Assembly: GCF_001898175.1 (NCBI RefSeq)
Contig: NZ_MKTH01000018.1
Span: 189,542 to 253,541, forward strand
DNA from: Cellulomonas sp. 73-92
Lineage (GTDB): Bacteria > Actinomycetota > Actinomycetes > Actinomycetales > Cellulomonadaceae
Reading direction: 5' to 3'
Length of the DNA stretch: 64,000 nucleotides
How positions within the stretch are numbered: the first letter of the stretch is position 1; every line of letters starts with the position of its first letter. The notes beneath the pieces are model-generated. The model worked only from the letters and a program-made list of their open reading frames with translations, did not search any database and had not been told where the DNA came from. Position numbers and translations under genes: made by a program. Positions 16,665 to 26,996 of the stretch are shown piece by piece.

Positions 16665-16845
16665 GGCTCACCCGTGCGGGCGGGCGCATAACGGTGGACT
16701 GAGTGTCTGCCGGCACCGGGCGTGCCACCGAAGGGCCGGTGCCGGCGGCTGGAGGCGCCGCTCATGGTGCCGCCATCATACGAACGCGCGGCGGGCGCGG
16801 CCGGGCGGCCCCGCCGGTTGGCCCCGACTGTGCCACGCTGACGCC

Positions 16846-17610
16846 ATGGCGAACACGCACCAGGCGCCAGGCGTGCCGACGACCTCGGTCCTCGTCGTCG
16901 AGGACGAGCCGGCCATCGCCCAGGCGATCGTCCACCGGTTGTCCGCGGAGGGCTGGTCCGTGCGGGCGGTCGGCGACGGGCTCGCGGGGGTCGAGGCGGC
17001 GAACACCCTCCAGCCGGACGCCGTCATCCTCGACGTCATGCTGCCGGGCATCGACGGGCTCGAGGTGTGCCGGCGGATCCAGGCCGAGCGGCCCGTGCCG
17101 GTGCTCATGCTCACCGCCCGGGACGACGAGACCGACATGCTCGTCGGCCTCGGCGTCGGGGCCGACGACTACATGACCAAGCCCTTCTCGATGCGCGAGC
17201 TCGTGGCGCGGACGAAGGCGCTGCTGCGCCGCCAGGAGCGCGCCGCCGCGGCGGTGCACTCGGCCGGGATCCACGATCCGGAGCCACCGCTCGTCGTCGG
17301 CGACGTCTCGATCGACCGTGCGCAGCGGCGGGTGCTGCGCGGGCACGACGAGGTGCACCTCACCCCCACCGAGTTCGACCTGCTGGTGGCGCTCGCCACC
17401 AACGCCCGCACCGTGCTCACGCGCGAGAAGCTGCTCGCGGACGTGTGGGACTGGGTGGACGCCAGCGGCACCCGTACGGTCGACTCGCACGTCAAGGCGT
17501 TGCGGCGCAAGCTCGGCTCCGACCTCATCCGCACCGTGCACGGCGTCGGGTACGCGTTCGAGCCGGCCGACGACGGGGTCGACGCGTCGCACGCCGCCGC
17601 GGAGCAGTGA
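16846..17610 (+). CDS. OmpR/PhoB-family response regulator
   Basis: 254 residues. Receiver domain with acidic pocket VVEDEP, phospho-acceptor Asp ~63 (VILDVMLPG), Thr of LTARDD, and Lys of MTKPF. A ~25-residue linker and a winged-helix DNA-binding domain follow (LTPTEFDLLVAL ... VDSHVKALRRKL...IRTVHGVGYAFEP). ATG 16846 starts right before the receiver; the longer open frame is non-coding. Its stop overlaps the histidine kinase start (GTGA), and an ABC exporter follows, which is a likely target. Confidence 0.95.
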   Translation: MANTHQAPGVPTTSVLVVEDEPAIAQAIVHRLSAEGWSVRAVGDGLAGVEAANTLQPDAVILDVMLPGIDGLEVCRRIQAERPVPVLMLTARDDETDMLVGLGVGADDYMTKPFSMRELVARTKALLRRQERAAAAVHSAGIHDPEPPLVVGDVSIDRAQRRVLRGHDEVHLTPTEFDLLVALATNARTVLTREKLLADVWDWVDASGTRTVDSHVKALRRKLGSDLIRTVHGVGYAFEPADDGVDASHAAAEQ

Positions 17611-18722
17611 CCGCGCCGGCCACGGGCTCGACGCCGGCCGCCGCCGTCCCGCGGCACCGACGCCCGATGGCGGACCGGCTGCCGGACATCCGCCCGCTGG
17701 ACCGCGTGCGGTCCATCAAGGTCAAGCTCGGCCTGCTGGTCGCCGCCACCGTGACGCTGGCGGCGTTCGTCACCTGGTGGGGCCTGACCCGGCTCCACCT
17801 CGGCCCCACGCGCACCCTGCCGCTGGCGATCGTCATCTCGCTGATCCTCACGCAGGTGCTCGCCCGCGGGATGACGTCGCCGCTCCGGGAGATGACCGAC
17901 GCGGCGCGCTCGATGGCCGGCGGTGACTACACCCGGCGGGTCCGCGCGACGAGCCGCGACGAGGTGGGCCAGCTCGCCGCCTCGTTCAACACGATGGCCG
18001 ACGACCTGCAGCAGTCGGACCGGTTCCGCCGGGAGCTCGTCGCGAACGTCTCGCACGAGCTGCGGACGCCGGTGGCGGCGCTGCAGGCGCAGCTGGAGAA
18101 CGTCGTCGACGGCGTCGTCGAGCCCGACCCGCCGCTCATGCAGGCGGCCCTGGCCCAGACCGAGCGGCTCGGCCGGCTCGTGACCTACCTGCTCGACCTG
18201 TCCCGCCTCGAGGCCGGCGACGTGCCGCTGGACCTCGAGGACCTCGCGCTCAAGGGCTTCCTGCAGGAGGCGGCGGACGAGGCCGCCCTCGTCGGAAGCA
18301 CCCGCCGGGTGCGGTTCGAGGTCGTCGTCGAGCCACCGGACCTCACCGTGCCCGCCGACCCCGAGCGACTCCACCAGGTGGTGGCCAACCTGCTGCACAA
18401 CGCGGTGCGCCACTCGCCGCCCGACGACGTGGTGCGGCTCGTCGCGCAGCCGTCCGGGCGGTCGGTGCGCATCGACGTCGTCGACAACGGGCCGGGGATC
18501 GCGGCCGCGGACCGGCTGCACGTGTTCGAGCGGTTCGTCCGGGGCAACTCGCCCGCGCTCACGGGACAGATCTCCACGGGCGGCACCGGGCTGGGCCTGG
18601 CCATCGTCCGATGGGCGGTCGAGCTGCACGGCGGCCGGATCGAGGTGGCCGACACGACCTCGGGCTGCACGATGCGCGTCACACTGCCTCGAGAACGCTC
18701 GACGACCGTCCCGGAAATGTGA
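17607..18722 (+). CDS. Sensor histidine kinase
   Basis: 371 residues from GTG 17607, overlapping the regulator stop; ATG 17667 is an alternative. It has two hydrophobic segments close together (~47-65 and ~72-88) with almost no extracellular loop, so it probably senses within the membrane like intramembrane-sensing kinases. HAMP (SPLREMTDAARSMAGGDYTRRV), HisKA with His ~150 (NVSHELRTPVAAL), and HATPase with N box (LLHNAVRH), DNGPG and GTGLGLAI follow. Directly upstream of an ABC exporter, an arrangement typical of envelope-stress or peptide-antibiotic sensing modules (inference). Confidence 0.94.
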   Translation: MTAPATGSTPAAAVPRHRRPMADRLPDIRPLDRVRSIKVKLGLLVAATVTLAAFVTWWGLTRLHLGPTRTLPLAIVISLILTQVLARGMTSPLREMTDAARSMAGGDYTRRVRATSRDEVGQLAASFNTMADDLQQSDRFRRELVANVSHELRTPVAALQAQLENVVDGVVEPDPPLMQAALAQTERLGRLVTYLLDLSRLEAGDVPLDLEDLALKGFLQEAADEAALVGSTRRVRFEVVVEPPDLTVPADPERLHQVVANLLHNAVRHSPPDDVVRLVAQPSGRSVRIDVVDNGPGIAAADRLHVFERFVRGNSPALTGQISTGGTGLGLAIVRWAVELHGGRIEVADTTSGCTMRVTLPRERSTTVPEM

Positions 18723-18728
18723 TATCAC
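18719..18728. promoter_or_regulatory. Palindrome between kinase and exporter, possible operator
   Basis: The perfect palindrome GTGATATCAC overlaps the kinase stop codon and is followed by a second GATATC at 18732-18737. It is an AT-rich patch in a GC-rich region, 28 bp before the exporter start. It could be an operator or part of an internal promoter for the exporter genes. Confidence 0.4.
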
Positions 18729-18756
18729 TTCGATATCCCGTCCGAAGGAGCCTGCC

Positions 18757-19832
<1,076 letters not shown>

Positions 19833-19833
<1 letters not shown>

Positions 19834-20642
19834 TGCGCGCGGCCCTCGTCGCCGAGTACCGCAAGGTCGTCACCACGCGCATGTGGTGGTTGCTGCTGCT
19901 CGTCATGGTCGCCTACATGGCCTTCCTCGCCGGCGTGCTCGGCTGGGCCCTCTCGCAGGGCCAGGCCACCACGGGGACGTCGAACCAACCGGTGGTCATC
20001 ACCGCCGACCAGGTCGTCCGCGCCGTCTACACGGTGAGCGTCTCCCTCGGCTACGTGTTCCCGGTGATCGTCGGCGCCCTCCTCGTCACCACGGAGTACC
20101 GGCACAAGACCCTCACACCGACCCTGCTGGCCGACCCGAGCCGCGACCGGCTCGTGGCCGCCAAGCTCACGGTCGGCGCGGGCGTCGGGCTGCTGTTCGG
20201 GCTGCTCGGCACGATCGCCTCGACGGGCGTCGGTGCCACCGTGCTCGCGCTGCTGCACAAGCCCACCGGCCTGGACGCCGCCTCCACGTGGCGCACGCTC
20301 GGGCTGTCGGTCGTGGCCCTCGGGGTATGGGCGCTCATCGGCGTGGCGGTCGGCACCGTCATCACCAACCAGGTCGCCGCGATCATCGTGCTCATCGCCT
20401 TCACGCAGTTCGTCGAGCCGATCCTCCGCACCGTCTTCGCGCTGACGTCCTGGGGCAAGGGCATCGGCCAGTACCTGCCGGGGGCCGCGGGAGAGGCGAT
20501 CACCGGCGGGAGCTTCTACTCCGCGACGGGCATGACCCAGCTGCTGAGCCACTGGTGGGCCGGCTTCCTCGTGCTGCTCGCGTACGGAGTCGTTCTCGTT
20601 GCGGTCGGTCGCGTGACGACCCTCCGCCGCGACGTCGCCTGA
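19833..20642 (+). CDS. ABC-2 type transporter permease
   Basis: 269 residues with about six hydrophobic segments. The N-terminus (MRAALVAEYRKVVTTRMWWLLLLVMVAYM) and the TTEYRHKTLTPTLLADPSRDRL loop are typical of ABC-2 (BcrB/NatB-like) permeases. It overlaps the ATPase stop by one base. With the ATPase and the preceding two-component pair it forms a four-gene sensory/export unit. Substrate unknown. Confidence 0.92.
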
Positions 20643-20647
20643 CCGCT

Positions 20648-20681
20648 CGCCAGGGGCCTCCACCACGGAGAGCCCCTGGCG
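20648..20681 (+). terminator. Terminator of the two-component/ABC exporter operon
   Basis: Perfect arms CGCCAGGGGC (20648-20657) and GCCCCTGGCG (20672-20681) with a 14-base loop, 5 bp after the permease stop. Confidence 0.75.
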
Positions 20682-20787
20682 GGCAGGTCGCTCGCAGCAA
20701 TCCGGCGAAGGCCGCCACCTCGGGCCCACCCGCGTCCCGTGCGCTGGCCGCGCGCGAGTGTCGCACCCCGCCGTCCGACGAAGGTCG

Positions 20788-22548
20788 CTAGCCCGTCAGC
20801 AGGGCGAGCAGGTCGAGGGGTGGTTCGCCTTCAGGCGGACTTCCCCGTCTCGGGCGTCCCGTCGCAACCCCGTCGGCGGTCGGCGCCGATCCGACGTCGC
20901 CTCCGATCGAGCTGGACCGTGACGGCGCGCGCGGGACCTGCTGATCCCTCCCGAACCGGGTGGGCGCATGGTCGTCATCGGAGACTCGACCGTCGGCATC
21001 TCGTGCGAGGCAGGCGGCCGTGCTTGCTGGGGGCGGCTCGTGGAGCGGTCCGGCGTGGTCATCGTCGTCCGGTGCTCGCCCGGTGGCGCCGCCGTAGACG
21101 CGGCCGTCGGGGTGGTGGTGCTGCAGGGTGCCGTCGGCGTGTCGGGTGATCTGGATGCCGAGGCGGTGGATCTCGTGGTGGTGGAAGGAGCAGTAGGCGG
21201 CGCAGTTGGTCTGGTTGGTCAGACCGCCGTCGCGTTGCCACCAGGTGATGTGGTGCAGCTGGCAGTAGGCCAGGGGCATGCCGCAGCCGGGGATCTGGCA
21301 GCCGGTGATGCCGGCGGCGTACAGCGCCAGCCAGTGCTGCCGCTTGAACGCCCGCGACTCCCGCCCCAGGTTCAGCTCGGCATCGCGTTTGCCGAGGACG
21401 GCACGGGTCAGCGCGCAGTCGCACAAGGCGCGGGCGACCTCGGAGGCGGGCCAGGACTGCCCGGTCTCGTCGGTCACCGCCGGCACCCCCCGCAGCCGAC
21501 CGATCACATCCACCGCCGAACCGAGCATCGACACCGCGCCGGACCGTTCGGCTGTCGAGGTCGACGTCCCCGTGCCGGGCGCTGAACGCTCAGCCCGCTG
21601 GTCGTGGCTGGCGCGTAGGGCGGTCCAGGTGTCCTGGGTGAGGGTGAGGATCGCTTGCACGGGGGCCAGGGCCCCGGGGGTGGTGGTCTTGTCGGCGGCG
21701 GCCCGTTCGACCAGGGCCAGCAGGGCGTCGGCCTGCCGCATCTCCCGCGACCGGTCATCATCCAGGGTCGGGCGGGGACACAAGGCGTCGATCGCCTTAG
21801 CCAGCCGATGGCCCGCCACCGAATCCAGCCGACCCTTGACCAGCGTCCCGGAAGGGGTGTGGGTCCAGGCGAACGACCGGTTCGCACGCTGCTCGTCGTG
21901 CACCCGTTGCCGACCGGCCGGATCCAACGACGCGGACAGCTGCGCCAACGCCTTGCCGAACTCCCCGCCGTCGAGACGAGCGGCCAGCTGCACCAGTTGC
22001 GCCTGCCCCTCAGGGGACACCAGCTCGGCGGCCAGCAGCGGTGAGGCGGCGGTGGCGCGGGTGATCTGCGCCACGTGCGTGACCGTCACCGGACCCTCCA
22101 CCAACGCCTCGGCCACCACCGGCATCGCCGCCAGCGTCCCGGCCTGCCCGACCGCCGCCACCCCGGCACCACGACCCGCGCGCGAGGTGCGGCCGACGAA
22201 CCCGGCCAGATCCCGATCCCCCCGCAACCCCCACGTCCCAGCGTTGCGCTCAGCGGTCAGCACCTTGGCCTCCACCGCCGCCAGCACGTCACGCTGGCGA
22301 CCCACCCACGCCAGCACGTCCGCCCGCACCGCCGCCCGCCACTCATCCGCCCGCCCGGCCACCTGCAGCGCAGCCCGCAACGCCTCATCCACCGCGACCA
22401 GCTCCGACGGCAGACCGGTGGCCTCGGCCGGCGCGGCGGGCGCCGACGCCAGGGCCGCAACCCGGTCCAGCGACGCGCCGGTGGCGGACACGGCCCGGTG
22501 CGCTGGCGCCGTATCGGTGGCCGGGGCGCGCGGCACCTGCGTCGTCAT
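20788..22548 (-). CDS. DUF222 / HNH endonuclease-domain protein (13E12 repeat family)
   Basis: 586 residues from ATG 22548. Most of the protein is the helical DUF222 domain (~40-400). The C-terminal HNH nuclease motif is CQIPGCGMPLAYCQLHHITWWQRDGGLTNQTNCAAYCSFHHHEIH, with zinc Cys pairs, HH and the final HH. This family is multicopy in actinobacterial genomes and repeat-associated; its biochemical role is unknown. A near-perfect LexA/SOS box lies 24-37 bp before the start, so expression probably follows DNA damage. The tail beyond ~500 is low complexity. Confidence 0.92.
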   Translation of the reverse strand: MTTQVPRAPATDTAPAHRAVSATGASLDRVAALASAPAAPAEATGLPSELVAVDEALRAALQVAGRADEWRAAVRADVLAWVGRQRDVLAAVEAKVLTAERNAGTWGLRGDRDLAGFVGRTSRAGRGAGVAAVGQAGTLAAMPVVAEALVEGPVTVTHVAQITRATAASPLLAAELVSPEGQAQLVQLAARLDGGEFGKALAQLSASLDPAGRQRVHDEQRANRSFAWTHTPSGTLVKGRLDSVAGHRLAKAIDALCPRPTLDDDRSREMRQADALLALVERAAADKTTTPGALAPVQAILTLTQDTWTALRASHDQRAERSAPGTGTSTSTAERSGAVSMLGSAVDVIGRLRGVPAVTDETGQSWPASEVARALCDCALTRAVLGKRDAELNLGRESRAFKRQHWLALYAAGITGCQIPGCGMPLAYCQLHHITWWQRDGGLTNQTNCAAYCSFHHHEIHRLGIQITRHADGTLQHHHPDGRVYGGATGRAPDDDDHAGPLHEPPPASTAACLARDADGRVSDDDHAPTRFGRDQQVPRAPSRSSSIGGDVGSAPTADGVATGRPRRGSPPEGEPPLDLLALLTG

Positions 22549-22571
22549 CGTCGCACACCCCCCACCTCGTC

Positions 22572-22585
22572 CGAACGTGTGTTCG
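22572..22585 (-). promoter_or_regulatory. LexA (SOS) box in front of the DUF222-HNH gene
   Basis: CGAAC-GTGT-GTTCG, a perfect inner match to the actinobacterial/Bacillus-type SOS box CGAACNNNNGTTCG, with one flanking base (T at one side) also fitting the mycobacterial TCGAACNNNNGTTCGA. It lies 24 bp upstream of ATG 22548, in the promoter zone. Confidence 0.85.
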
Positions 22586-23065
22586 AAGCCTACCGAACCT
22601 GATGCCGCGCCGCAACCCCGAAACGGCACCTGATCAGCGCAAACGCCTGTGGACTAAACCCCGCCACCACCGGGCTGTGGACGGCTCACCACCGGCACGG
22701 AGTCCGCCGCGACCCGGGCTCGATCAGTGGTGCACCCGGGATGTCAGCGGCCACCCCCGTCGTATGAGCTCTCGTCCGCCGGGCCAGGCGTGGGGCCACA
22801 TCGCAGGCCACGACGCGGACCACGCCGCCGGCCGGCAGCGACAGCTCGACGGGCCGCCCGCCGCCCCCGAGAACCACCAGGAGACCGCTCCTCGCGCCCG
22901 GAACCGATACACGCGCGCCGGGCCGGTTCGACGCTCCGGCGACCCGGACGGTGGAGCCCGCGCCGACGACCCCACAACGACCCACCCACGTCGCCGCACG
23001 TCGCGCGCGCGATGGTCGGGACCAAAGGCCTGAAGGTCGTAATCTTGTCATCAAGAGATCCGACG
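22586..23065. other. 480-bp intergenic region before kgd
   Basis: No convincing gene. The open frames here lack ribosome sites and family signals. It must contain the kgd promoter and possibly extra promoter elements of the DUF222-HNH gene. Two CTGTGGAC words (22648 and 22674 areas) faintly resemble DnaA boxes but are isolated. Confidence 0.5.
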
Positions 23066-26000
23066 ATGGCGCGGTCGACTGCCGTGCTGGAAGCAGGCGA
23101 ACGACCCGTGGCGCAGAAGGCCGATCCCGCCTCGCTGCGCGCCGAGTTCGGCGCGAACGAGTGGCTCGTGGACGAGCTGTACGAGCAGTACCAGCAGGAC
23201 CCGTCGAGCGTCGACCCAGCGTGGTGGGAGTTCTTCGAGGGCTACCGCCCGCTCGGTCCGCAGGGTCAGGCGTCCGAGGCCCGCAAGGTCGCGGCCACCC
23301 AGGCGCCCCCGGCCCCGGGCACGACGACGAGCGGCGTGAACGGCGCGGCGACGACGACGAGCCCGACCGTCCCCGCCACAGGCAACGGCCACGCCGCCCC
23401 GGCGGCGACTCCGGCCCCGGCCGCCCCCGTCACCGAGCCCCCGACCACCACCTCCCCGATCGCCGAGGCCCAGCCCCCGACCGCCGCGTACGCGCAGCCG
23501 GTCATCACCAAGCTGCCCGGCCACGAGGGCACGGCGGAGGCCGCCGACGAGGTGCAGCGCCTGCGCGGCCCCGCGGCGCGCCTCATCACCAACATGGAGG
23601 CCTCGCTCGAGATCCCCACGGCGACGTCCGTGCGCACGGTCCCGGCGAAGCTCATGGTCGACAACCGGATCGTCGTCAACAACCAGCTGACGCGCCGGCG
23701 CAGCGGCAAGGTCAGCTTCACGCACCTCATCGGCTTCGCGGTGGTCGAGGCCGTCGCCGACATGCCGGTGATGAACTCGTCGTACACCCTGCAGGACGGC
23801 AAGCCGGCGGTGCTGACGCCCGCGCACGTCAACCTGGGCATCGCGATCGACCTGGAGAAGCCGGACGGCAGCCGCCAGCTCCTGGTCCCCAGCATCAAGA
23901 AGGCGGAGACCCTCGACTTCCTCGGCTTCTGGAACGCCTACGAGGACGTGGTGCGCCGCGCCCGGGCCGGCAAGCTCACCGTCGAGGACTTCCAGGGCAC
24001 GACGATCTCGCTGACCAACCCCGGCACGCTCGGCACCGTGCACTCGGTGCCCCGCCTCATGACCGGCCAGGGCACGATCGTCGGCGTCGGCGCGATGGAC
24101 TACCCGGCCGAGTTCGCCGGCACGTCCGAGGACCGCCTCAACGCCATGGGCGTCTCCAAGGTGCTCACCCTGACCAGCACGTACGACCACCGCATCATCC
24201 AGGGCGCGCAGTCGGGTGACTTCCTGCGGATCGTCGCGAACAAGCTGATCTCCCCGGACTTCTGGGATCGCGTGTTCGCCTCGCTCAAGGTGCCGTACGA
24301 GCCCGTCCGCTGGGTCCGGGACGCCACGAGCGACCCCGACTCCGAGGCGATCAAGCCGGCCCGGATCTTCGAGCTGATCCACGCCTACCGCAGCCGCGGC
24401 CACCTCATGGCCGACACCGACCCGCTCGCCTACCGCCAGCGCAAGCACCCCGACCTCGACGTGCAGAACCACGGCCTGACGCTCTGGGACCTCGACCGGT
24501 CGTTCCCGACCGGCGGGTTCACGGGCAAGCCCCGCGCCACGCTGCGCGACATCCTCGGCCTGCTGCGCGACTCCTACTGCCGCACGGTCGGCGTCGAGTA
24601 CATGCACCTGCAGGACCCGCGGCAGCGCCGCTGGCTGCAGGAGCGGCTCGAGGCCGGGCACGCGCGCACCGCGCGCGAGGACCAGCTGCGGATCCTTCGT
24701 CGGCTCAACGCCGCCGAGGCGTTCGAGACCTTCCTGCAGACGAAGTACGTGGGCCAGAAGCGGTTCTCGCTCGAGGGCGGCGAGTCGCTCATCCCGCTGC
24801 TCGACGCGATCCTGTCCCGCGCCGCGAACGCCGGGCTCGACGAGGTCGGCATCGGCATGGCCCACCGCGGGCGGCTCAACGTGCTGGCCAACATCGCCGG
24901 CAAGAGCTACGCGCAGATCTTCGGCGAGTTCGAGGGCAACCTCGACCCCGGCACGGTCCAGGGCTCGGGCGACGTGAAGTACCACCTGGGCACCGAGGGC
25001 GTCTTCACCGCCGAGTCCGGGCGCACGACGAAGGTCCACCTGGCGGCCAACCCCTCGCACCTGGAGGCGGTCGACCCGGTGCTCGAGGGCGTCGTGCGCG
25101 CCAAGCAGGACCGGATCGACCTCGGCACCGACGGCTTCTCCGTGCTGCCGATCCTCATCCACGGCGACGCCGCGTTCGCCGGCCAGGGCGTCGTCTACGA
25201 GACCCTCAACCTCGCGCAGCTGCGCGGGTACCGCACCGGCGGCACCGTCCACGTCATCGTCAACAACCAGGTGGGCTTCACCACCGGCGTCGCGTCGTCG
25301 CGCTCCTCCCAGTATGCGACCGACGTGGTCAAGGGCCTGCAGGTGCCGATCTTCCACGTCAACGGCGACGACCCGGAGGCCGTCGTGCGCGTCGCGGAGC
25401 TGGCGTTCGAGTACCGCGAGCAGTTCGACCGCGACGTCGTGGTCGACATGGTCTGCTACCGCCGGCGGGGCCACAACGAGGGCGACGACCCGTCGATGAC
25501 GCAGCCGCTCATGTACAACCTCATCGAGGCGAAGCGCTCGGTCCGCAAGATCTACACCGAGGACCTCGTCGCCCGCGGCGACATCACCCTCGACGAGGCC
25601 GAGGGCGCCCTGCGCGACTACCAGGCCCAGCTCGAGCGCGTCTTCGAGGAGACCCGCGACCTGCACAAGCAGGCGCCGACGACCGACGACACCGTCCTCG
25701 GCCTGGAGCAGCCGGAGTCCCAGCACGAGGACGCCGGCGTCATGGTCGGCTGGCAGACGGCCGTGCCGGCCGACGTGCTGGCCAAGATCGGCGCCGCCCA
25801 CACCCGGCCGCCGGCCGGCTTCACGGTCCACCCCAAGCTGGCGAGCCTGCTCACCAAGCGCGAGCAGATGAGCCGCGACGGCGGCATCGACTGGGGCTTC
25901 GGGGAGATCCTCGCGTTCGGCTCGCTGCTGCTGGAGGGCACGCCCGTGCGCCTCACCGGGCAGGACTCGCGGCGCGGCACGTTCGCCTCGCGCCACGCGG

Positions 26001-26908
26001 TGCTCCACGACCGGGAGACGGGCGCCGAGTGGACGCCGCTGGCGTTCCTCTCCCGCGAGCAGGCGAAGTTCTGGGTCTACGACTCGGCCCTCACCGAGTA
26101 CGCCGGGCTCGGCTTCGAGTACGGGTACTCGATCGAGCGCCCGGACGCCCTGGTGCTGTGGGAGGCGCAGTTCGGCGACTTCGCCAACGGCGCGCAGACG
26201 ATCTTCGACCTGTTCATCTCGTCCGCCGAGCAGCGGTGGAACCAGCGCTCGTCGGTCGTCGTGCTGCTGCCGCACGGCTACGAGGGGCAGGGGCCGGACC
26301 ACTCGTCGGCCCGCATCGAGCGGTTCCTCCAGCTGGCGGCCGAGGACAACATGACGATCGCCGAGCCCAGCACGCCGGCGAGCTACTTCCACCTGCTGCG
26401 CCGGCAGGCCTACGCCCGGCCCCGCCGGCCGCTCGTCGTCTTCACGCCGAAGCAGATGCTGCGCATGAAGCCCGCGACGTCCGACGTCGCCGACTTCACG
26501 AGCGGCACGTTCCGGCCCGTGATCGGCGACCCTCTCGCCGAGGCCGAGGCCGGCTCGGTGACGCGGGTGCTGCTGTGCGCCGGGCGGATCTACTGGGACC
26601 TGCTGGCCCACCGCGTGACGACCGGCGACCGGCACACGGCGATCGTCCGGCTCGAGCAGCTGTACCCGTTCGACGCCGACGCGGCCCGCGCCGCGCTCGC
26701 GCCCTACCCGGACGCCGAGCTGGTGTGGGTGCAGGACGAGCCGGAGAACCAGGGTGCCTGGTCGTACCTGTCGCTGCACGCCCCGCGGCGCCTCGGCCGT
26801 CCGCTGACGGTGGTGTCACGCCCCGAGTCGGCCGCCACGGCGACCGGCTCGCACAGCCTGCACGCCGCCCAGCAGGCCGAGCTGCTCGACGCCGCGTTCC
26901 GTCGCTGA
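23066..26908 (+). CDS. kgd: Multifunctional 2-oxoglutarate decarboxylase/dehydrogenase E1 with fused E2 domain
   Basis: 1280 residues from ATG 23066; GTG 23108 (starting VAQKADP) is an alternative closer to some homologues. Order: short E1o N-terminal segment (FGANEWLVDELYEQYQQDP), a Pro/Ala/Thr linker (~65-155), an acyltransferase (E2) catalytic domain without a lipoyl domain (active-site DHRIIQGAQSG, ~375), then the thiamine-diphosphate E1 (GMAHRGRLNVLAN, GDAAFAGQGVVYET, NNQVGFTT, PHGYEGQGPDHSS). It catalyses the 2-oxoglutarate to succinyl-CoA step with the shared actinobacterial PDH/ODH complex. In relatives FHA protein GarA/OdhI inhibits it. Confidence 0.96.
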   Translation: MARSTAVLEAGERPVAQKADPASLRAEFGANEWLVDELYEQYQQDPSSVDPAWWEFFEGYRPLGPQGQASEARKVAATQAPPAPGTTTSGVNGAATTTSPTVPATGNGHAAPAATPAPAAPVTEPPTTTSPIAEAQPPTAAYAQPVITKLPGHEGTAEAADEVQRLRGPAARLITNMEASLEIPTATSVRTVPAKLMVDNRIVVNNQLTRRRSGKVSFTHLIGFAVVEAVADMPVMNSSYTLQDGKPAVLTPAHVNLGIAIDLEKPDGSRQLLVPSIKKAETLDFLGFWNAYEDVVRRARAGKLTVEDFQGTTISLTNPGTLGTVHSVPRLMTGQGTIVGVGAMDYPAEFAGTSEDRLNAMGVSKVLTLTSTYDHRIIQGAQSGDFLRIVANKLISPDFWDRVFASLKVPYEPVRWVRDATSDPDSEAIKPARIFELIHAYRSRGHLMADTDPLAYRQRKHPDLDVQNHGLTLWDLDRSFPTGGFTGKPRATLRDILGLLRDSYCRTVGVEYMHLQDPRQRRWLQERLEAGHARTAREDQLRILRRLNAAEAFETFLQTKYVGQKRFSLEGGESLIPLLDAILSRAANAGLDEVGIGMAHRGRLNVLANIAGKSYAQIFGEFEGNLDPGTVQGSGDVKYHLGTEGVFTAESGRTTKVHLAANPSHLEAVDPVLEGVVRAKQDRIDLGTDGFSVLPILIHGDAAFAGQGVVYETLNLAQLRGYRTGGTVHVIVNNQVGFTTGVASSRSSQYATDVVKGLQVPIFHVNGDDPEAVVRVAELAFEYREQFDRDVVVDMVCYRRRGHNEGDDPSMTQPLMYNLIEAKRSVRKIYTEDLVARGDITLDEAEGALRDYQAQLERVFEETRDLHKQAPTTDDTVLGLEQPESQHEDAGVMVGWQTAVPADVLAKIGAAHTRPPAGFTVHPKLASLLTKREQMSRDGGIDWGFGEILAFGSLLLEGTPVRLTGQDSRRGTFASRHAVLHDRETGAEWTPLAFLSREQAKFWVYDSALTEYAGLGFEYGYSIERPDALVLWEAQFGDFANGAQTIFDLFISSAEQRWNQRSSVVVLLPHGYEGQGPDHSSARIERFLQLAAEDNMTIAEPSTPASYFHLLRRQAYARPRRPLVVFTPKQMLRMKPATSDVADFTSGTFRPVIGDPLAEAEAGSVTRVLLCAGRIYWDLLAHRVTTGDRHTAIVRLEQLYPFDADAARAALAPYPDAELVWVQDEPENQGAWSYLSLHAPRRLGRPLTVVSRPESAATATGSHSLHAAQQAELLDAAFRR

Positions 26909-26996
26909 CCCGCCACGCGGGCGTGCCGTGCCCTGAGGGTGGCGGCCGCCTGGGAGGATGGCCCCCGGTGACGGACGACGAGGGCACGGGGCGGTG

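Noticed and set aside
22640..22690. Two CTGTGGAC words as DnaA boxes or an origin
   Set aside because: Only two degenerate 8-mers, no cluster, and no dnaA/dnaN nearby.
23051..26779. 1242-codon open frame antisense to kgd
   Set aside because: Same reason; the plus-strand product has complete E2 and E1 motifs.
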